Part shown: piece by piece, positions 27,272 through 36,162 of the stretch
Layout of the letters: each line of letters opens with the position of its first letter
Position numbering within the stretch: the stretch's first letter is position 1
Source: CAWJMF01 sp963843945
GTDB taxonomy: Bacteria > Vulcanimicrobiota > Vulcanimicrobiia > Vulcanimicrobiales > Vulcanimicrobiaceae
Assembly (NCBI GenBank): GCA_963843945.1
Contig: CAWJMF010000002.1
Location: forward strand, 1,984,001-2,048,000
DNA length: 64,000 nt
Reading direction: 5' to 3'
The notes under the pieces: model-generated
Told to the model about the DNA's origin: nothing
Database searches by the model: none
Seen by the model: only the letters and a program-made list of their open reading frames with translations
Program-made: the position numbers and the translations under genes

Positions 27272-28249
27272 ATGAACACCGATCAAGTCCTGATCCTCAT
27301 CGCGATCTCAGCCTACATCACGAGCACCCTCGCGCTCCTCATCTATTTTCTGTCGCGCGAGAACTGGGCGAAAGTGGCGGGCATCCCGTTCGCCTTCATC
27401 GGCTGCATCACGCAGTTCGTCGAACTCTTCTACCGCTGGCAAACGAGCCACATCTGGCCGCTGACCAACCTCTACGGCTCGCTTTCGCTTTTTGCCGCCA
27501 TGAGCGTCGCCATCTACCTCGGCTTCTCGCTCAAGTACGACCTCTGGTTCATGGGCGGCTTCGTGCAAGCGCTGGCCGCCGGTTTTCTGGCCTACGCGCT
27601 GACCTGGAATGAGGGCTACCTGCCGGCGGTTCCGGCGCTGCAGTCCTACTGGATCAAGATTCACGTCCCGCTCGTCGTGTCGTCGTATGCGGCCTTTATG
27701 GTCGCCTTCGTATCGAGCGTGCTGTATTTGATCAAGTACTACGGCGAACGTTCGATCGGCGGCGGCGGCAAGGCCGTGCGCGCGCGGGCTGCGACCGCCG
27801 GCGCGCAGTTCGACGTCGGCCTTTCGATGCAAGCCGCTCCCGAGCGTCAGCCGCGTTTGATCATCGGCGGCGACTCGCCTCGCCTGGAAAGCGCGGCCGC
27901 GTCGGGAAGCACGCTGGCCTTATGGCTCGCGACGCTGCCGACGCTGGCCAAACTCGACATCCTGACGTACCGCATCGTCTCGATCGGCTTACCGCTGTTG
28001 ACGGTCGGCATCATCACCGGCGCGTGGTGGGCCAAAGAGGCGTGGGGCGCCTACTGGCAGTGGGACCCCAAAGAAACGGCCGCGCTCTTTTCCTGGACGA
28101 TCTACGCGCTCTACATGCACTTGCACACGCGTAACGCGTGGCGCGGATTGCGCTGCGCCTGGCTCGCGGCCTTCGGGTTCATCACGATCATCTTTTGCTA
28201 CCTCGGCGTGAACATCTGGATCAGCGGTCTGCACTCGTACAAAATGTAG
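27272..28249 (+). CDS. ccsA: Cytochrome c synthase subunit CcsA/ResC
   Basis: A 325-residue polytopic heme-handling protein. The conserved WWD segment WGAYWQWDPKETAALFSW is near residue 255, followed by YALYMHLHTR and the C-terminal LGVNIWISGLHSYKM, all diagnostic of CcsA/ResC. External histidines on both sides of the WWD loop would bind heme. It forms the system II synthase with ResB, encoded immediately upstream. A TonB-free, CcmFGH-free layout means system II is the only maturation route seen in the window. Confidence 0.93.
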   Translation: MNTDQVLILIAISAYITSTLALLIYFLSRENWAKVAGIPFAFIGCITQFVELFYRWQTSHIWPLTNLYGSLSLFAAMSVAIYLGFSLKYDLWFMGGFVQALAAGFLAYALTWNEGYLPAVPALQSYWIKIHVPLVVSSYAAFMVAFVSSVLYLIKYYGERSIGGGGKAVRARAATAGAQFDVGLSMQAAPERQPRLIIGGDSPRLESAAASGSTLALWLATLPTLAKLDILTYRIVSIGLPLLTVGIITGAWWAKEAWGAYWQWDPKETAALFSWTIYALYMHLHTRNAWRGLRCAWLAAFGFITIIFCYLGVNIWISGLHSYKM

Positions 28250-30108
28250 AGGCGAACCCCGTCCCGCGCGCGCTCGGCGCTGCGGCGGTTGCGCTCGCGG
28301 CCCTCTGCTCGTGCGCGCTCTTCTTCGGAAACTACGCGCTCGACGATTCGTTCGTCGGGTACGCCAACGCGCAGAACCTGGCACGCGGCCTGGGCTTCGC
28401 CTTCAACCCGGGCGAACGGCTGCTGACCACGTCCGCGCCGCTGGTCGTACCGTTCTACGCCGCGGGCGCCGCGCTGCATGGCGACATCGTCGCGCTGGCG
28501 CAAGTGCTCAGCGCCGTGGCGCTGGTGGCGTGCGCTTTGCTCGCCTACCGCCTCGCGCTGCGCTTCGCGCCGCCGCTTGGTGCGTTCTGCGCGGGTTTCG
28601 TGCTCGTCACCTCGCCCTTCGTCGTCTTGCTCTGGTCGCACGAAACGTTGCTCTGGCTCGCGTTGACGCTGGCGGCAACGGAACTGACGCTCGAGCGCCG
28701 CTTTTCCGCCGGCGCGTTCGTGCTCGGCCTGGCGGCCTTGACGCGGCCCGAGGCCGTCTTCGTCGCACCTTTCTTGCTCGGCTGGACGTGGCGCGCTGCG
28801 GGTTCGCGCGCGGCGCTGCGCTACGCGCTCGTCGCCGCCGTGCCGTTCGCCCTGTGGGCGGCCTACGCGCTGCCGGCCTTCGGCACGATCTTCTCGCAAT
28901 CGATCGCGGCGAAGCGCGCCCAGCTGCTCTACGGCGGCGTTCCGTACCTGAGCGGCTTGGTCGCGCATTACGTTTACCTGTACGCGAACGCCACCAGCAA
29001 GGGCATCGCCGCCGCCTTGCTCTTCTCGCTGGCCTTGGCGCTCGGAGCCGCGCTCGCGGGCCCCCGCACGCGTTCGATCGCGCTCGCGCTCGGCGCCTGG
29101 TTCGTGCTGCTCTCGGCGTTTTATATCGCAGCGCAAGTTCATTTCTTCGTTTGGTTCGGCGTGCAGGCGGCAGTCCTGACGGCCTTCGCGGCCGGCGGTC
29201 CGTGGGCCGCCGGCACGGGGCCGCTGGCGCGGCTCGGCAAAGCCGGTGCGCTCGTCATCGTCGCCGTCAACGCGCTCTTCGTCGCAAGCCTGTGGCGCGA
29301 CGCGAGCTTGAAATACTCGATCGACGGGATGCTGGTGCTACCGCACGTCCAGCAGAACAACTACTACCGGCTAGCGCGCTACGTGCGCGAGCGTACCGCG
29401 CCCGGCGACACGATCGCGTATCCGGAGATCGGCCAGCTCCGCTACTACGGGGAGCGAAGCATCGTCGACTTCGACGGTTTGGCGACGCCCGGCGTGGCGC
29501 GCGCGATGCAGCGCGGGGATACGATTTGGGCCTTCGAGCGCTACCGGCCGGCCGTCTTCATCGACGCGGACGAGCATTGGGCCAACATCGTCGACCCGCC
29601 CGAATACGATTGGTTCGAGCGCGCGTACGCGCGCGGCGAAACGCTGGTGCTCCCGCCCGAACCCGGGAAAGATCGCTTCACGTTCTATCGGCTCATCAAA
29701 GCTTCCGAGATTCCGGCCCCCGCCACGCTCGACGCGCGGGCACGGGTCGAACCCGCCGCCGACGGTTTGGCACTGCGGGTGACGCCGGCGGAGGGGCGCA
29801 CGGCCGCGCTCGAGATCCGGCTCGAGACCAGCCGCTGCCCGCACGGCCGGCTGCTGGTCCGGGCGCCGGACGGGGCCGAGAGCGGCAGCGCGATCGTTGC
29901 CTCGGCCTGGCGGCCCGAGGTGCGCTTCCGCGTGGCGGTCAAGCCCATCCCGATCGGAGCCGCCTACGAGGTCGTGCTGCAAGGCTGCGCGGCGGGAGCG
30001 CTCGCGCCGCCCCTCATGCCGCGCTCCGGATTTATCGTTCTCGACCGTCCGCGCGCGCTCGGCACGCCGGCCGACGCGGTCCGCGTTTTCGCGCGCTCCG
30101 CGGGCTGA
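28195..30108 (+). CDS. AftB-like GT-C membrane glycosyltransferase
   Basis: A polytopic protein of about 637 residues. The first periplasmic loop carries YALDDSFVGYANAQNLARGLG...NPGERL, the pattern of AftB-like and related GT-C transferases (DDxxixxRyAxNLaxGxGxxFNpGE). About ten helices (to residue 390) and a soluble C-terminal part follow (RTAPGDTIAYPEIGQLRYYGERSIVDFDGL, then a beta-rich end). The start is uncertain: the frame is open from 28138, but no good ATG/GTG lies after ccsA. TTG 28195 keeps the overlap with ccsA short. It should transfer a polyprenol-linked sugar to an envelope glycan; the substrate is unknown. Confidence 0.75.
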   Translation: MLPRREHLDQRSALVQNVEANPVPRALGAAAVALAALCSCALFFGNYALDDSFVGYANAQNLARGLGFAFNPGERLLTTSAPLVVPFYAAGAALHGDIVALAQVLSAVALVACALLAYRLALRFAPPLGAFCAGFVLVTSPFVVLLWSHETLLWLALTLAATELTLERRFSAGAFVLGLAALTRPEAVFVAPFLLGWTWRAAGSRAALRYALVAAVPFALWAAYALPAFGTIFSQSIAAKRAQLLYGGVPYLSGLVAHYVYLYANATSKGIAAALLFSLALALGAALAGPRTRSIALALGAWFVLLSAFYIAAQVHFFVWFGVQAAVLTAFAAGGPWAAGTGPLARLGKAGALVIVAVNALFVASLWRDASLKYSIDGMLVLPHVQQNNYYRLARYVRERTAPGDTIAYPEIGQLRYYGERSIVDFDGLATPGVARAMQRGDTIWAFERYRPAVFIDADEHWANIVDPPEYDWFERAYARGETLVLPPEPGKDRFTFYRLIKASEIPAPATLDARARVEPAADGLALRVTPAEGRTAALEIRLETSRCPHGRLLVRAPDGAESGSAIVASAWRPEVRFRVAVKPIPIGAAYEVVLQGCAAGALAPPLMPRSGFIVLDRPRALGTPADAVRVFARSAG

Positions 30109-30142
30109 CGCAACGCGCGCGCCGTCGCGGGGGTTGGACGGA

Positions 30143-31645
30143 GTGGTGGAGACGCTGACCGCGCCGTCCGGCGCGCCGATCGAAGGTTTACGACTCGTCC
30201 CGAGCTATGCCGACGAACTCGGCGCGGAATTCGTTCAGCGCCTCGATCCGACGCCGCTGCCCGAACCTTATTTGATCGCGTTCAATCCCGACGTGGCGCC
30301 GCTGCTCGGTCTCGCAGCTTCGGAAGCGGCGCGCCCCGAATTCGTGCGCCTCGCCGCCGGAAGCGCGCGCTTCCGCGGCGCCGAACCGTTTGCCGCGCTC
30401 TACGCCGGCCATCAGTTCGGCTCGTTCGTTCCGCAACTCGGCGATGGCCGCGCCATCACGCTCGGTGAATTCGAAAACGCCGAGGGCGGCCGCTTCGAAT
30501 GGCAGCTCAAGGGCGCCGGCGTCACGGCGTTCTCGCGTTTCGGCGACGGCCGCGCCGTCCTCCGTTCGACGATCCGCGAATACCTCGCCAGCGAGGCGCT
30601 CGCCGCGCTCGGCATTCCGACGACGCGCGCGCTCGCGATCGCCGGCAGCGACGCGCCCGTGTTTCGCGAGAAAGTCGAAACGGCGGCGGTGCTTTCGCGC
30701 ATCGCACCGTCGCACGTGCGCTTCGGTTCGTTCGAAGCCTTTCACTACCGCGGCAAGCTGGAGGCGGTCGCCCAGCTAGCCGACTACACGATCGCGCGCT
30801 TCTATCCCGAGGCCGGAAGCCTTGCGCGCGAGGAGCGGTACGCGCACTTCCTGCGCTCGGTCGTGGAGCGAACGGCGCGCCTCTTCGCGGATTGGCAGGC
30901 GGCCGGTTTCGCGCACGGCGTCCTCAACACCGACAACATGTCGATCCTCGGCTTAACCCTCGACTACGGTCCGTACGGATTTCTCGACGAATACGATCCC
31001 GAATTCATTTGCAACCATAGCGATACGATGGGCCGCTACTCGTTCGAACGGCAGGCCACGATCGGGCTTTGGAACTGCCACGCGCTGGCGGCGGCGCTGT
31101 CGTCGCTCGTTTCCCCCGATCGGACGCAGGCCGCCCTCGCTGCGTACGAACCGGCCTTCCGCGGCCGGCTGCTCGAGCTGCTGCGGCTGAAATTCGGGCT
31201 CGCAACCGCCCGTGAAGAAGATGCGGACCTGCTCGCCGCGGGCCTCGACGTGTTGGCCGGCGGCCGCGTCGACTACACGCTCTTTTTCCGCCGCTTGGCG
31301 GGCCTGGGCCGCGAAAGCGGCGCCGCCGACGACACGCTTGCAGAGCTCTTTCCGAACCGCGACGCATGGTACGCCTGGCAGATGCGCTATCGCGACCGGC
31401 TCGCACAGGAGCCGCGCGCCGACGAAGCGCGCCGGCGCGCCATGCTCGCGGTCAACCCCAAGTACGTCTTGCGGAACCACTTGGCCCAGGCCGTCATCGA
31501 AAAGGCCGAGGCGCGGGACTACTCCGAGCTGGAGCGGTTCCACGCGATCTTGCGCGCGCCGTTCGACGAGCAGCCCGAGCACGAGTCCTATTCCCTGCCG
31601 CCGCCGGCCTCCGCGAAGCGCGTCGAAGTCAGCTGTTCGTCGTAG
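30143..31645 (+). CDS. selO: Protein adenylyltransferase SelO (YdiU)
   Basis: A 500-residue pseudokinase-fold enzyme that transfers AMP from ATP to hydroxyl side chains of target proteins and is linked to redox control. Family blocks are present: EPFAALYAGHQFGSFVPQLGDGRA, WQLKGAGVTAFSRFGDGRAVLRSTIREYL, HGVLNTDNMSILGLTLDYGPYGFLDEYDP and the C-terminal VEVSCSS, where many eukaryotic homologues have selenocysteine before SS. Here that position is cysteine and no recoding element is needed. GTG 30143 (or 30146) is taken as start because homology begins immediately after it. Confidence 0.95.
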   Translation: MVETLTAPSGAPIEGLRLVPSYADELGAEFVQRLDPTPLPEPYLIAFNPDVAPLLGLAASEAARPEFVRLAAGSARFRGAEPFAALYAGHQFGSFVPQLGDGRAITLGEFENAEGGRFEWQLKGAGVTAFSRFGDGRAVLRSTIREYLASEALAALGIPTTRALAIAGSDAPVFREKVETAAVLSRIAPSHVRFGSFEAFHYRGKLEAVAQLADYTIARFYPEAGSLAREERYAHFLRSVVERTARLFADWQAAGFAHGVLNTDNMSILGLTLDYGPYGFLDEYDPEFICNHSDTMGRYSFERQATIGLWNCHALAAALSSLVSPDRTQAALAAYEPAFRGRLLELLRLKFGLATAREEDADLLAAGLDVLAGGRVDYTLFFRRLAGLGRESGAADDTLAELFPNRDAWYAWQMRYRDRLAQEPRADEARRRAMLAVNPKYVLRNHLAQAVIEKAEARDYSELERFHAILRAPFDEQPEHESYSLPPPASAKRVEVSCSS

Positions 31646-31753
31646 CGGGGAGTTGCATTCTCACTCAGAATTAGCGCACCTGGCGCCGCTCGCCCTATTG
31701 GATTTGGCGTCACGGCAGCATGCGTGCGCTGGCGCGCGGAGGACTGAAGGTAA

Positions 31754-32413
31754 GTGGCAGGACACGAAGCGCAGGCCTATCTCGATCCGGGCACCCCGGA
31801 GGAGCAATCGCGGCGCCAGTTCATGGCGAACGCAACGCTGGCCATCGGCGGCATCATCACCGCGGTCGCGGGCGTCCCGCTCGTCATCTCGCTAATCCCG
31901 GAATCGCTCGTGAAGCCGGACAAAGCCGGCGGCGTCTGGGCCCCGATCTCGGCTTCTGACTTCAAGGCGCTCGAAAGCGCCACCGAAACGCCGGTCAAGA
32001 TCACCTTCAACTTCAAATACGCCGACGGCTACATTCCGCCCGAGGACGACACGCAGTTCGTGTACGGCGTGAAGCTGTCGCCCCAGCAGGTTACGGACTT
32101 TCAGAAGAGCCGTCCCGACCTTTTCGGAAATCCGGCCGATGAGGTCAAGTATCCCGCGGTCACCATGGGCTTCGTCGTCTTCAGCTCGGTCTGTCCGCAC
32201 CTCGGCTGCCGCTACGCTTGGAACGGCGATGCGAAACGCTTCATCTGTCCCTGTCACGGCTCGCAGTTCAGCTTCGTGGGCGAGCACTTGGCGGGGCCCG
32301 CGCCGCGCGGGCTCGATCCGCTTCCGTTTCGCGAGGTGAACGGCGTCGCCCAAGTGACCTGGATCCAATACAAGTCCGGTGAGCCCGACCGCGTCATCGT
32401 CGCCTACAGCTAG
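31754..32413 (+). CDS. qcrA: Rieske iron-sulfur subunit of the cytochrome bc complex
   Basis: A 219-residue membrane-anchored Rieske protein. A twin-arginine-type signal anchor (SRRQFMANATLAIGGIITAVAG) precedes the 2Fe-2S domain with CPHLGC and CPCHGSQF, giving the two Cys/His ligand pairs and a disulphide pair. It carries electrons from menaquinol at the Qo site to the c-type heme. GTG 31754 follows a short AAGG site and a 108-base spacer after selO that probably holds the promoter. The cytochrome b gene follows 21 bases later. Confidence 0.95.
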   Translation: MAGHEAQAYLDPGTPEEQSRRQFMANATLAIGGIITAVAGVPLVISLIPESLVKPDKAGGVWAPISASDFKALESATETPVKITFNFKYADGYIPPEDDTQFVYGVKLSPQQVTDFQKSRPDLFGNPADEVKYPAVTMGFVVFSSVCPHLGCRYAWNGDAKRFICPCHGSQFSFVGEHLAGPAPRGLDPLPFREVNGVAQVTWIQYKSGEPDRVIVAYS

Positions 32414-32434
32414 AGCCTGCGGAGAAAGCGGTAC

Positions 32435-33943
32435 GTGAACCTCTTAACCTGGATCGAACAGCGCACGGGCTTCGTCAGTCAAACGGTCAACTTTCTGACC
32501 GAAGATGTTCCGGGCGGCGCGAGCTACTGGTACGTCTTCGGCAGCGCGACGTTGTTCGCGATGATCCTGCAGTTCGTTACCGGCATCTTCCTGACGTTCT
32601 ACTACGCGCCGTCTTCGCTGACCGCTTGGGAATCGACGAACTACATTTATCACAACGTCCCGCTTGGTTCGTTCGTGATCAGCCTGCACTTCTGGGGAGC
32701 GACCGCGATGATCGCGCTGCTCTTCATGCACATGCTGCAAGTCCTGATCTGGGGCGCGTACAAAGCGCCGCGCGAGATCATGTGGGTCGTCGGCGTCATC
32801 CTCTTTATCGTAACGCTGGTGCTCGGTCTGACGGGCTACCTGCTGCCTTGGGACATGAACGCCTATTTCGCCTCGCAGGTGGCGATCAACATCGCTTCCT
32901 CGGCGCCGGTGCTGGGCAGCGTCATGCAACAGCTCCTCAGTGGCGGCGCCGGTATGGGCACGCTGACGATCAACCGTTTCTTCGGCCTGCACGTATGGCT
33001 GATGCCGGCCGTGCTCGCGCTGCTCGTCGTCGTTCACCTGATCGTCTTCCGCCACAACGGTTCGGCCGGACCGCCGACCGATCGCGAACTCAAGAAACTT
33101 CCGCAAGGGCGTTTCTGGCCCAACCAGATGTTCATGGACGCGGCCGCCTCGCTGATCGTGTTCGCGATCATGGTGCTGCTCTCGATCTTCTCACCGGCGC
33201 CGTTCGACGTGAAAGCCGACCCGACGCAGCGCTTCATCGCGTACCCGGCCTGGTATTTCTTGGCGCTCTACGGCATGTTGCGGGTCGCGGGTCAAGTGCC
33301 GGGCGCGCTCGTCCCGATCGCGAACCTCATCGCGACGATCGTCATCCCTACGATCATCATCGTCGTGCTCATCGCGCTGCCCTGGATCGACCGCAACCCG
33401 AGCCGGCAGCCGCGGCGCCGCACGATCGTACTCGCCGCAACGGCGGTCGTCATGACGCTCGCCATCGGGCTCTCGACCTACAGCCAGTTAGCCGTGCAGC
33501 AAGAGCAGGCCGAGACGCCGGCACCGGCCGCGGCGGCAACCGTCGGCGGCTCGCAGGCCTCGGTCGGCACGACGACCGGCGGCGCGCCGGGATCCAACAC
33601 GACGGCCACCAGCGCCAACGCCGCCGGCGGCGGTGCGGCCGTTTATGCCACGAATTGCGCGAGCTGTCACAACGCGGCCGGCACCGGCACGCCCGGCGCA
33701 TTTCCACCGCTCGCCGGAAACGACGTCGTCACCGGCGATCCCAAAAAGCTGATCCACATCTTGCTGTACGGCTTGAACGGACCGGTCGAAGTGCACGGGG
33801 CGAAGTTCAACAACGTCATGCCCGCGTGGAAAGGCCAGCTGAAGAACGCCGACATCGCCGCGGTCGCGACGTACATCCGCTCCTCGTGGGGCAACAAAGC
33901 CTCGCCGGTCACCGAAGCCGAGGTCGCGGGCGTCCCGAAGTAA
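32435..33943 (+). CDS. qcrB: Cytochrome b6/subunit IV/cytochrome c fusion of the bc complex
   Basis: A 502-residue fusion. Residues 1-215 are a four-helix cytochrome b with heme ligands in HFWGATAMIALLFMH and HVWLMPAVLALLVVVH; the second pair is 14 residues apart internally, as in b6 types. Residues 216-350 resemble subunit IV, with the Qo motif reading PAWYF near residue 270 in place of PEWY. A Ser/Thr/Ala/Gly linker (365-400) leads to a c-type domain with CASCH (about 408-412) and axial Met in NNVMPAWKG. Thus both the cytochrome b and c functions of the quinol:acceptor oxidoreductase are in one polypeptide next to the Rieske gene. Confidence 0.93.
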   Translation: MNLLTWIEQRTGFVSQTVNFLTEDVPGGASYWYVFGSATLFAMILQFVTGIFLTFYYAPSSLTAWESTNYIYHNVPLGSFVISLHFWGATAMIALLFMHMLQVLIWGAYKAPREIMWVVGVILFIVTLVLGLTGYLLPWDMNAYFASQVAINIASSAPVLGSVMQQLLSGGAGMGTLTINRFFGLHVWLMPAVLALLVVVHLIVFRHNGSAGPPTDRELKKLPQGRFWPNQMFMDAAASLIVFAIMVLLSIFSPAPFDVKADPTQRFIAYPAWYFLALYGMLRVAGQVPGALVPIANLIATIVIPTIIIVVLIALPWIDRNPSRQPRRRTIVLAATAVVMTLAIGLSTYSQLAVQQEQAETPAPAAAATVGGSQASVGTTTGGAPGSNTTATSANAAGGGAAVYATNCASCHNAAGTGTPGAFPPLAGNDVVTGDPKKLIHILLYGLNGPVEVHGAKFNNVMPAWKGQLKNADIAAVATYIRSSWGNKASPVTEAEVAGVPK

Positions 33944-33964
33944 CGCCGTCGCAGCGCGCGACCG

Positions 33965-34354
33965 TTATTCGACGTAGGCCTTAAAGTTGTATTGCTGGGC
34001 GCCGTTGTATGCGACGCCCTTCATCTTGCCGTTGACGAACGTTCCGTCCACCTGGATGCCCCCGCCCATGCCGAAGCGCAGATGCAACGCGGTTCCCTTC
34101 AAGGTCCCGGTGACGATGATCGTGCGGCCATGCGACGGATCCGGGCGAATCGAGTTCGAGTTGTAGGTTCCGTTGATCGCGCCTTGCGCGTTTATGGAGA
34201 GGTTGAGCGTACCGGAGTACGGCGTCATCATGCTGCCGGCGGGCACGAGCGACGCTTGCAGCGTCAGGTTTTTCGCGGTCGCGTCCGCGAGCGCCGGCGC
34301 GCCGGCGGTGCAAAGCGCGTACGCCCACGCGAGAACGACGGTCCATTTCCGCAT
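33965..34354 (-). CDS. Small secreted hypothetical protein
   Basis: A 129-residue exported protein with a clear signal peptide (WTVVLAWAYALCTAGAPALA, cleavage near residue 24). The mature part is predicted all-beta with repeated glycine/threonine strands (YSGTLNLSINAQGAINGTYNSN, GRTIIVTGTLKGTALHLRFG, VDGTFVNGKMKGVAY), suggesting a small barrel or sandwich. The family is not recognised and no catalytic motif is seen. It is convergent with the cytochrome gene (21-base gap). Confidence 0.65.
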   Translation of the reverse strand: MRKWTVVLAWAYALCTAGAPALADATAKNLTLQASLVPAGSMMTPYSGTLNLSINAQGAINGTYNSNSIRPDPSHGRTIIVTGTLKGTALHLRFGMGGGIQVDGTFVNGKMKGVAYNGAQQYNFKAYVE

Positions 34355-34424
34355 GACGCCGGATTCGCAGCCTGCTCCGCGCGTCCCTTACCGGGACGAA
34401 ACGATCTCGAGGAGGCGCGGCCGT

Positions 34425-36080
34425 TCAGTCGTGCGCGTAGCCCGGATCGGTGCAAGGCGGGCCGTCGTAAAGGTAGAGCACGTCGCCGCCTTCGCGCGCG
34501 AGCTCGCGGCGCGATCGCCCGTAGGTCGGATCGGGAGTGGGCCGGCGGCGCGAGGTGACGACGAACGCGCGCGGCGCTCCGCAGATCACGCGTTTCGGGT
34601 CGCCGTCCCCCTCACCGCGTCCGCTCGTGTCGTCCAGCGTGGCGACGCGCGGCTGCGTGTAGAACAGCAACGCGTACGCGCCCGAAACGCCTTGGATCGC
34701 GACTGCGTCGCTCTCGCGCCGTTCGCTTTGGATGATCGCGGCCAGCCGCGGAATCGGTTTGAAGCGCTCCACGATCGGTTCGCCGTAGAGCACGATGAAC
34801 AGGATGATGCCGAGGGTGGTCGCGCCCAGCGCGAAGGGCGCGAGCCAGGCGACGCGCCGGAAGACGAGGAGCGCGAAGCAGACCAGCGAGCCGGCCACCA
34901 GGCACAGGCCCACGCGCAACAGACCGACACGTAACACTTGCAGGTCGGGCGTCAGGCGGTTGTCGTGCGAGAACGCCCAGACCGCGACGCCGAGGCCGAC
35001 GAGGCTGAGCGGCACGAGGGCCGTCCAGATCAGCGCGGAACGCCGGTCGCGCCGGTCGGCGACGCCGTCGAACCAGAGCGCGATCAGGATCGCGAGTGCC
35101 GGAAATTCGAGCGCGATGTAATTCGGCAGCTTGGTGCGCGCGAAGCTGAAGAAGACGAACGGGAGCACCGCCCAAACGAGCGAGAGCCGCGCGAGGCTGC
35201 CCTCGCCGGAGCGCGCGACGCGTAAGGCGTCGAGCGTCGCCGGAAACAAGAAGACGAACCAAGGGAAGAATCCGAGCGCGACGACCGCGCCGTAGTACCA
35301 GAGCGGCCCCGACTGATTTTCGATGATGTCGAGATAGCGGCCCACCGTGTAGTGGCCGATGAGTTGCCCGAACGCGGCCGGACCGGCCGCGTTCCACATC
35401 GCGATCGTCCAGGGCGCGAGAACGAGCGCGAACAGTCCGAGTCCGCCGGCCCAGAGGCGCAGCGACGGCGACTGCAGCCGCGCACCGGCGGCCCGTTCCC
35501 AGAGACACCACACGCCGACCACGAGCGCGACGATCACCAGCGCCACCGGTCCCTTGGCCAGGGTGCCGAATCCCAGCGCGAGCCAACCGAGAAGCCAAAG
35601 CCGTCCGTCGCCCCGCCGCAACGCGCCGAACCAGGCGAAGATCGCGATCGCCACCGCCAAATCGAGCAGCGCGTCCATGATCGCGAGCCGCCCGACGACC
35701 GCTTCCATCAGCGAAGTCGAGAGCACCAAGGCCGCAAGCAAACCGGCGCGCAGCCCCGAGAGACGCGCGACGACGTACGCGACCGTGCCGCCGCTCACGA
35801 TCGTCGCGAGCGCCGAAGGCAAGCGCAGTGCGAAAGGCGTGGCACCGAAGAGGTGCGCGAGCGCCGCGGCGATCCAAAAATACAGCGGCGGCTGGACGAA
35901 CCAGGCCTGACCGTTGAGATGCATCACGACCGGGTCGCCGTAAATCAAAATCTCTCGCGCGACTTCTCCGTACGCCGTCTCGCTGTTGTCCCAGAGCGTG
36001 CCGACCCCGAGTCCGGGAAGCGTCGCCGCGGCGGCGATCAGCCCTCCGATTAGCGCCGCCCGCCAAGCCGCCGAAATCAC
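34425..36080 (-). CDS. ArnT-like GT83/PMT glycosyltransferase
   Basis: A membrane protein of about 551 residues. After the first helix (AALIGGLIAAAATLPGLG) comes TLWDNSETAYGEVAREIL and NGQAWFVQPPLYFWIAAALAHLFG, the ArnT/PMT_2 pattern (DE-like acidic residue, then KPPLxYW-like block). About eleven helices follow, with TKLPNYIALEFPALAILIALW near residue 340, and a short soluble C-terminus. Such enzymes move undecaprenyl-phosphate sugars such as aminoarabinose to lipid A or other glycans. The frame stays open upstream to 36572, but homology starts at GTG 36080; the longer N-terminus is antisense to the heme gene. Confidence 0.85.
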   Translation of the reverse strand: MISAAWRAALIGGLIAAAATLPGLGVGTLWDNSETAYGEVAREILIYGDPVVMHLNGQAWFVQPPLYFWIAAALAHLFGATPFALRLPSALATIVSGGTVAYVVARLSGLRAGLLAALVLSTSLMEAVVGRLAIMDALLDLAVAIAIFAWFGALRRGDGRLWLLGWLALGFGTLAKGPVALVIVALVVGVWCLWERAAGARLQSPSLRLWAGGLGLFALVLAPWTIAMWNAAGPAAFGQLIGHYTVGRYLDIIENQSGPLWYYGAVVALGFFPWFVFLFPATLDALRVARSGEGSLARLSLVWAVLPFVFFSFARTKLPNYIALEFPALAILIALWFDGVADRRDRRSALIWTALVPLSLVGLGVAVWAFSHDNRLTPDLQVLRVGLLRVGLCLVAGSLVCFALLVFRRVAWLAPFALGATTLGIILFIVLYGEPIVERFKPIPRLAAIIQSERRESDAVAIQGVSGAYALLFYTQPRVATLDDTSGRGEGDGDPKRVICGAPRAFVVTSRRRPTPDPTYGRSRRELAREGGDVLYLYDGPPCTDPGYAHD

Positions 36081-36162
36081 GGTCTCCAGGTTGGCATACG
36101 GTGCGAAATCTCCCGCGGCGCAGCGGTGGGGTCCGCAGACGGCGCGCGCCGAAGCCCATCCG

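Noticed and set aside
30143..31645. Selenocysteine in SelO
   Set aside because: The C-terminal codon before SS is a normal cysteine codon and no in-frame TGA is present.
35986..36162. Earlier starts for the Met8-HemC-HemD fusion
   Set aside because: This stretch is antisense to the ArnT-like coding region, and the domain similarity begins only after GTG 36163.
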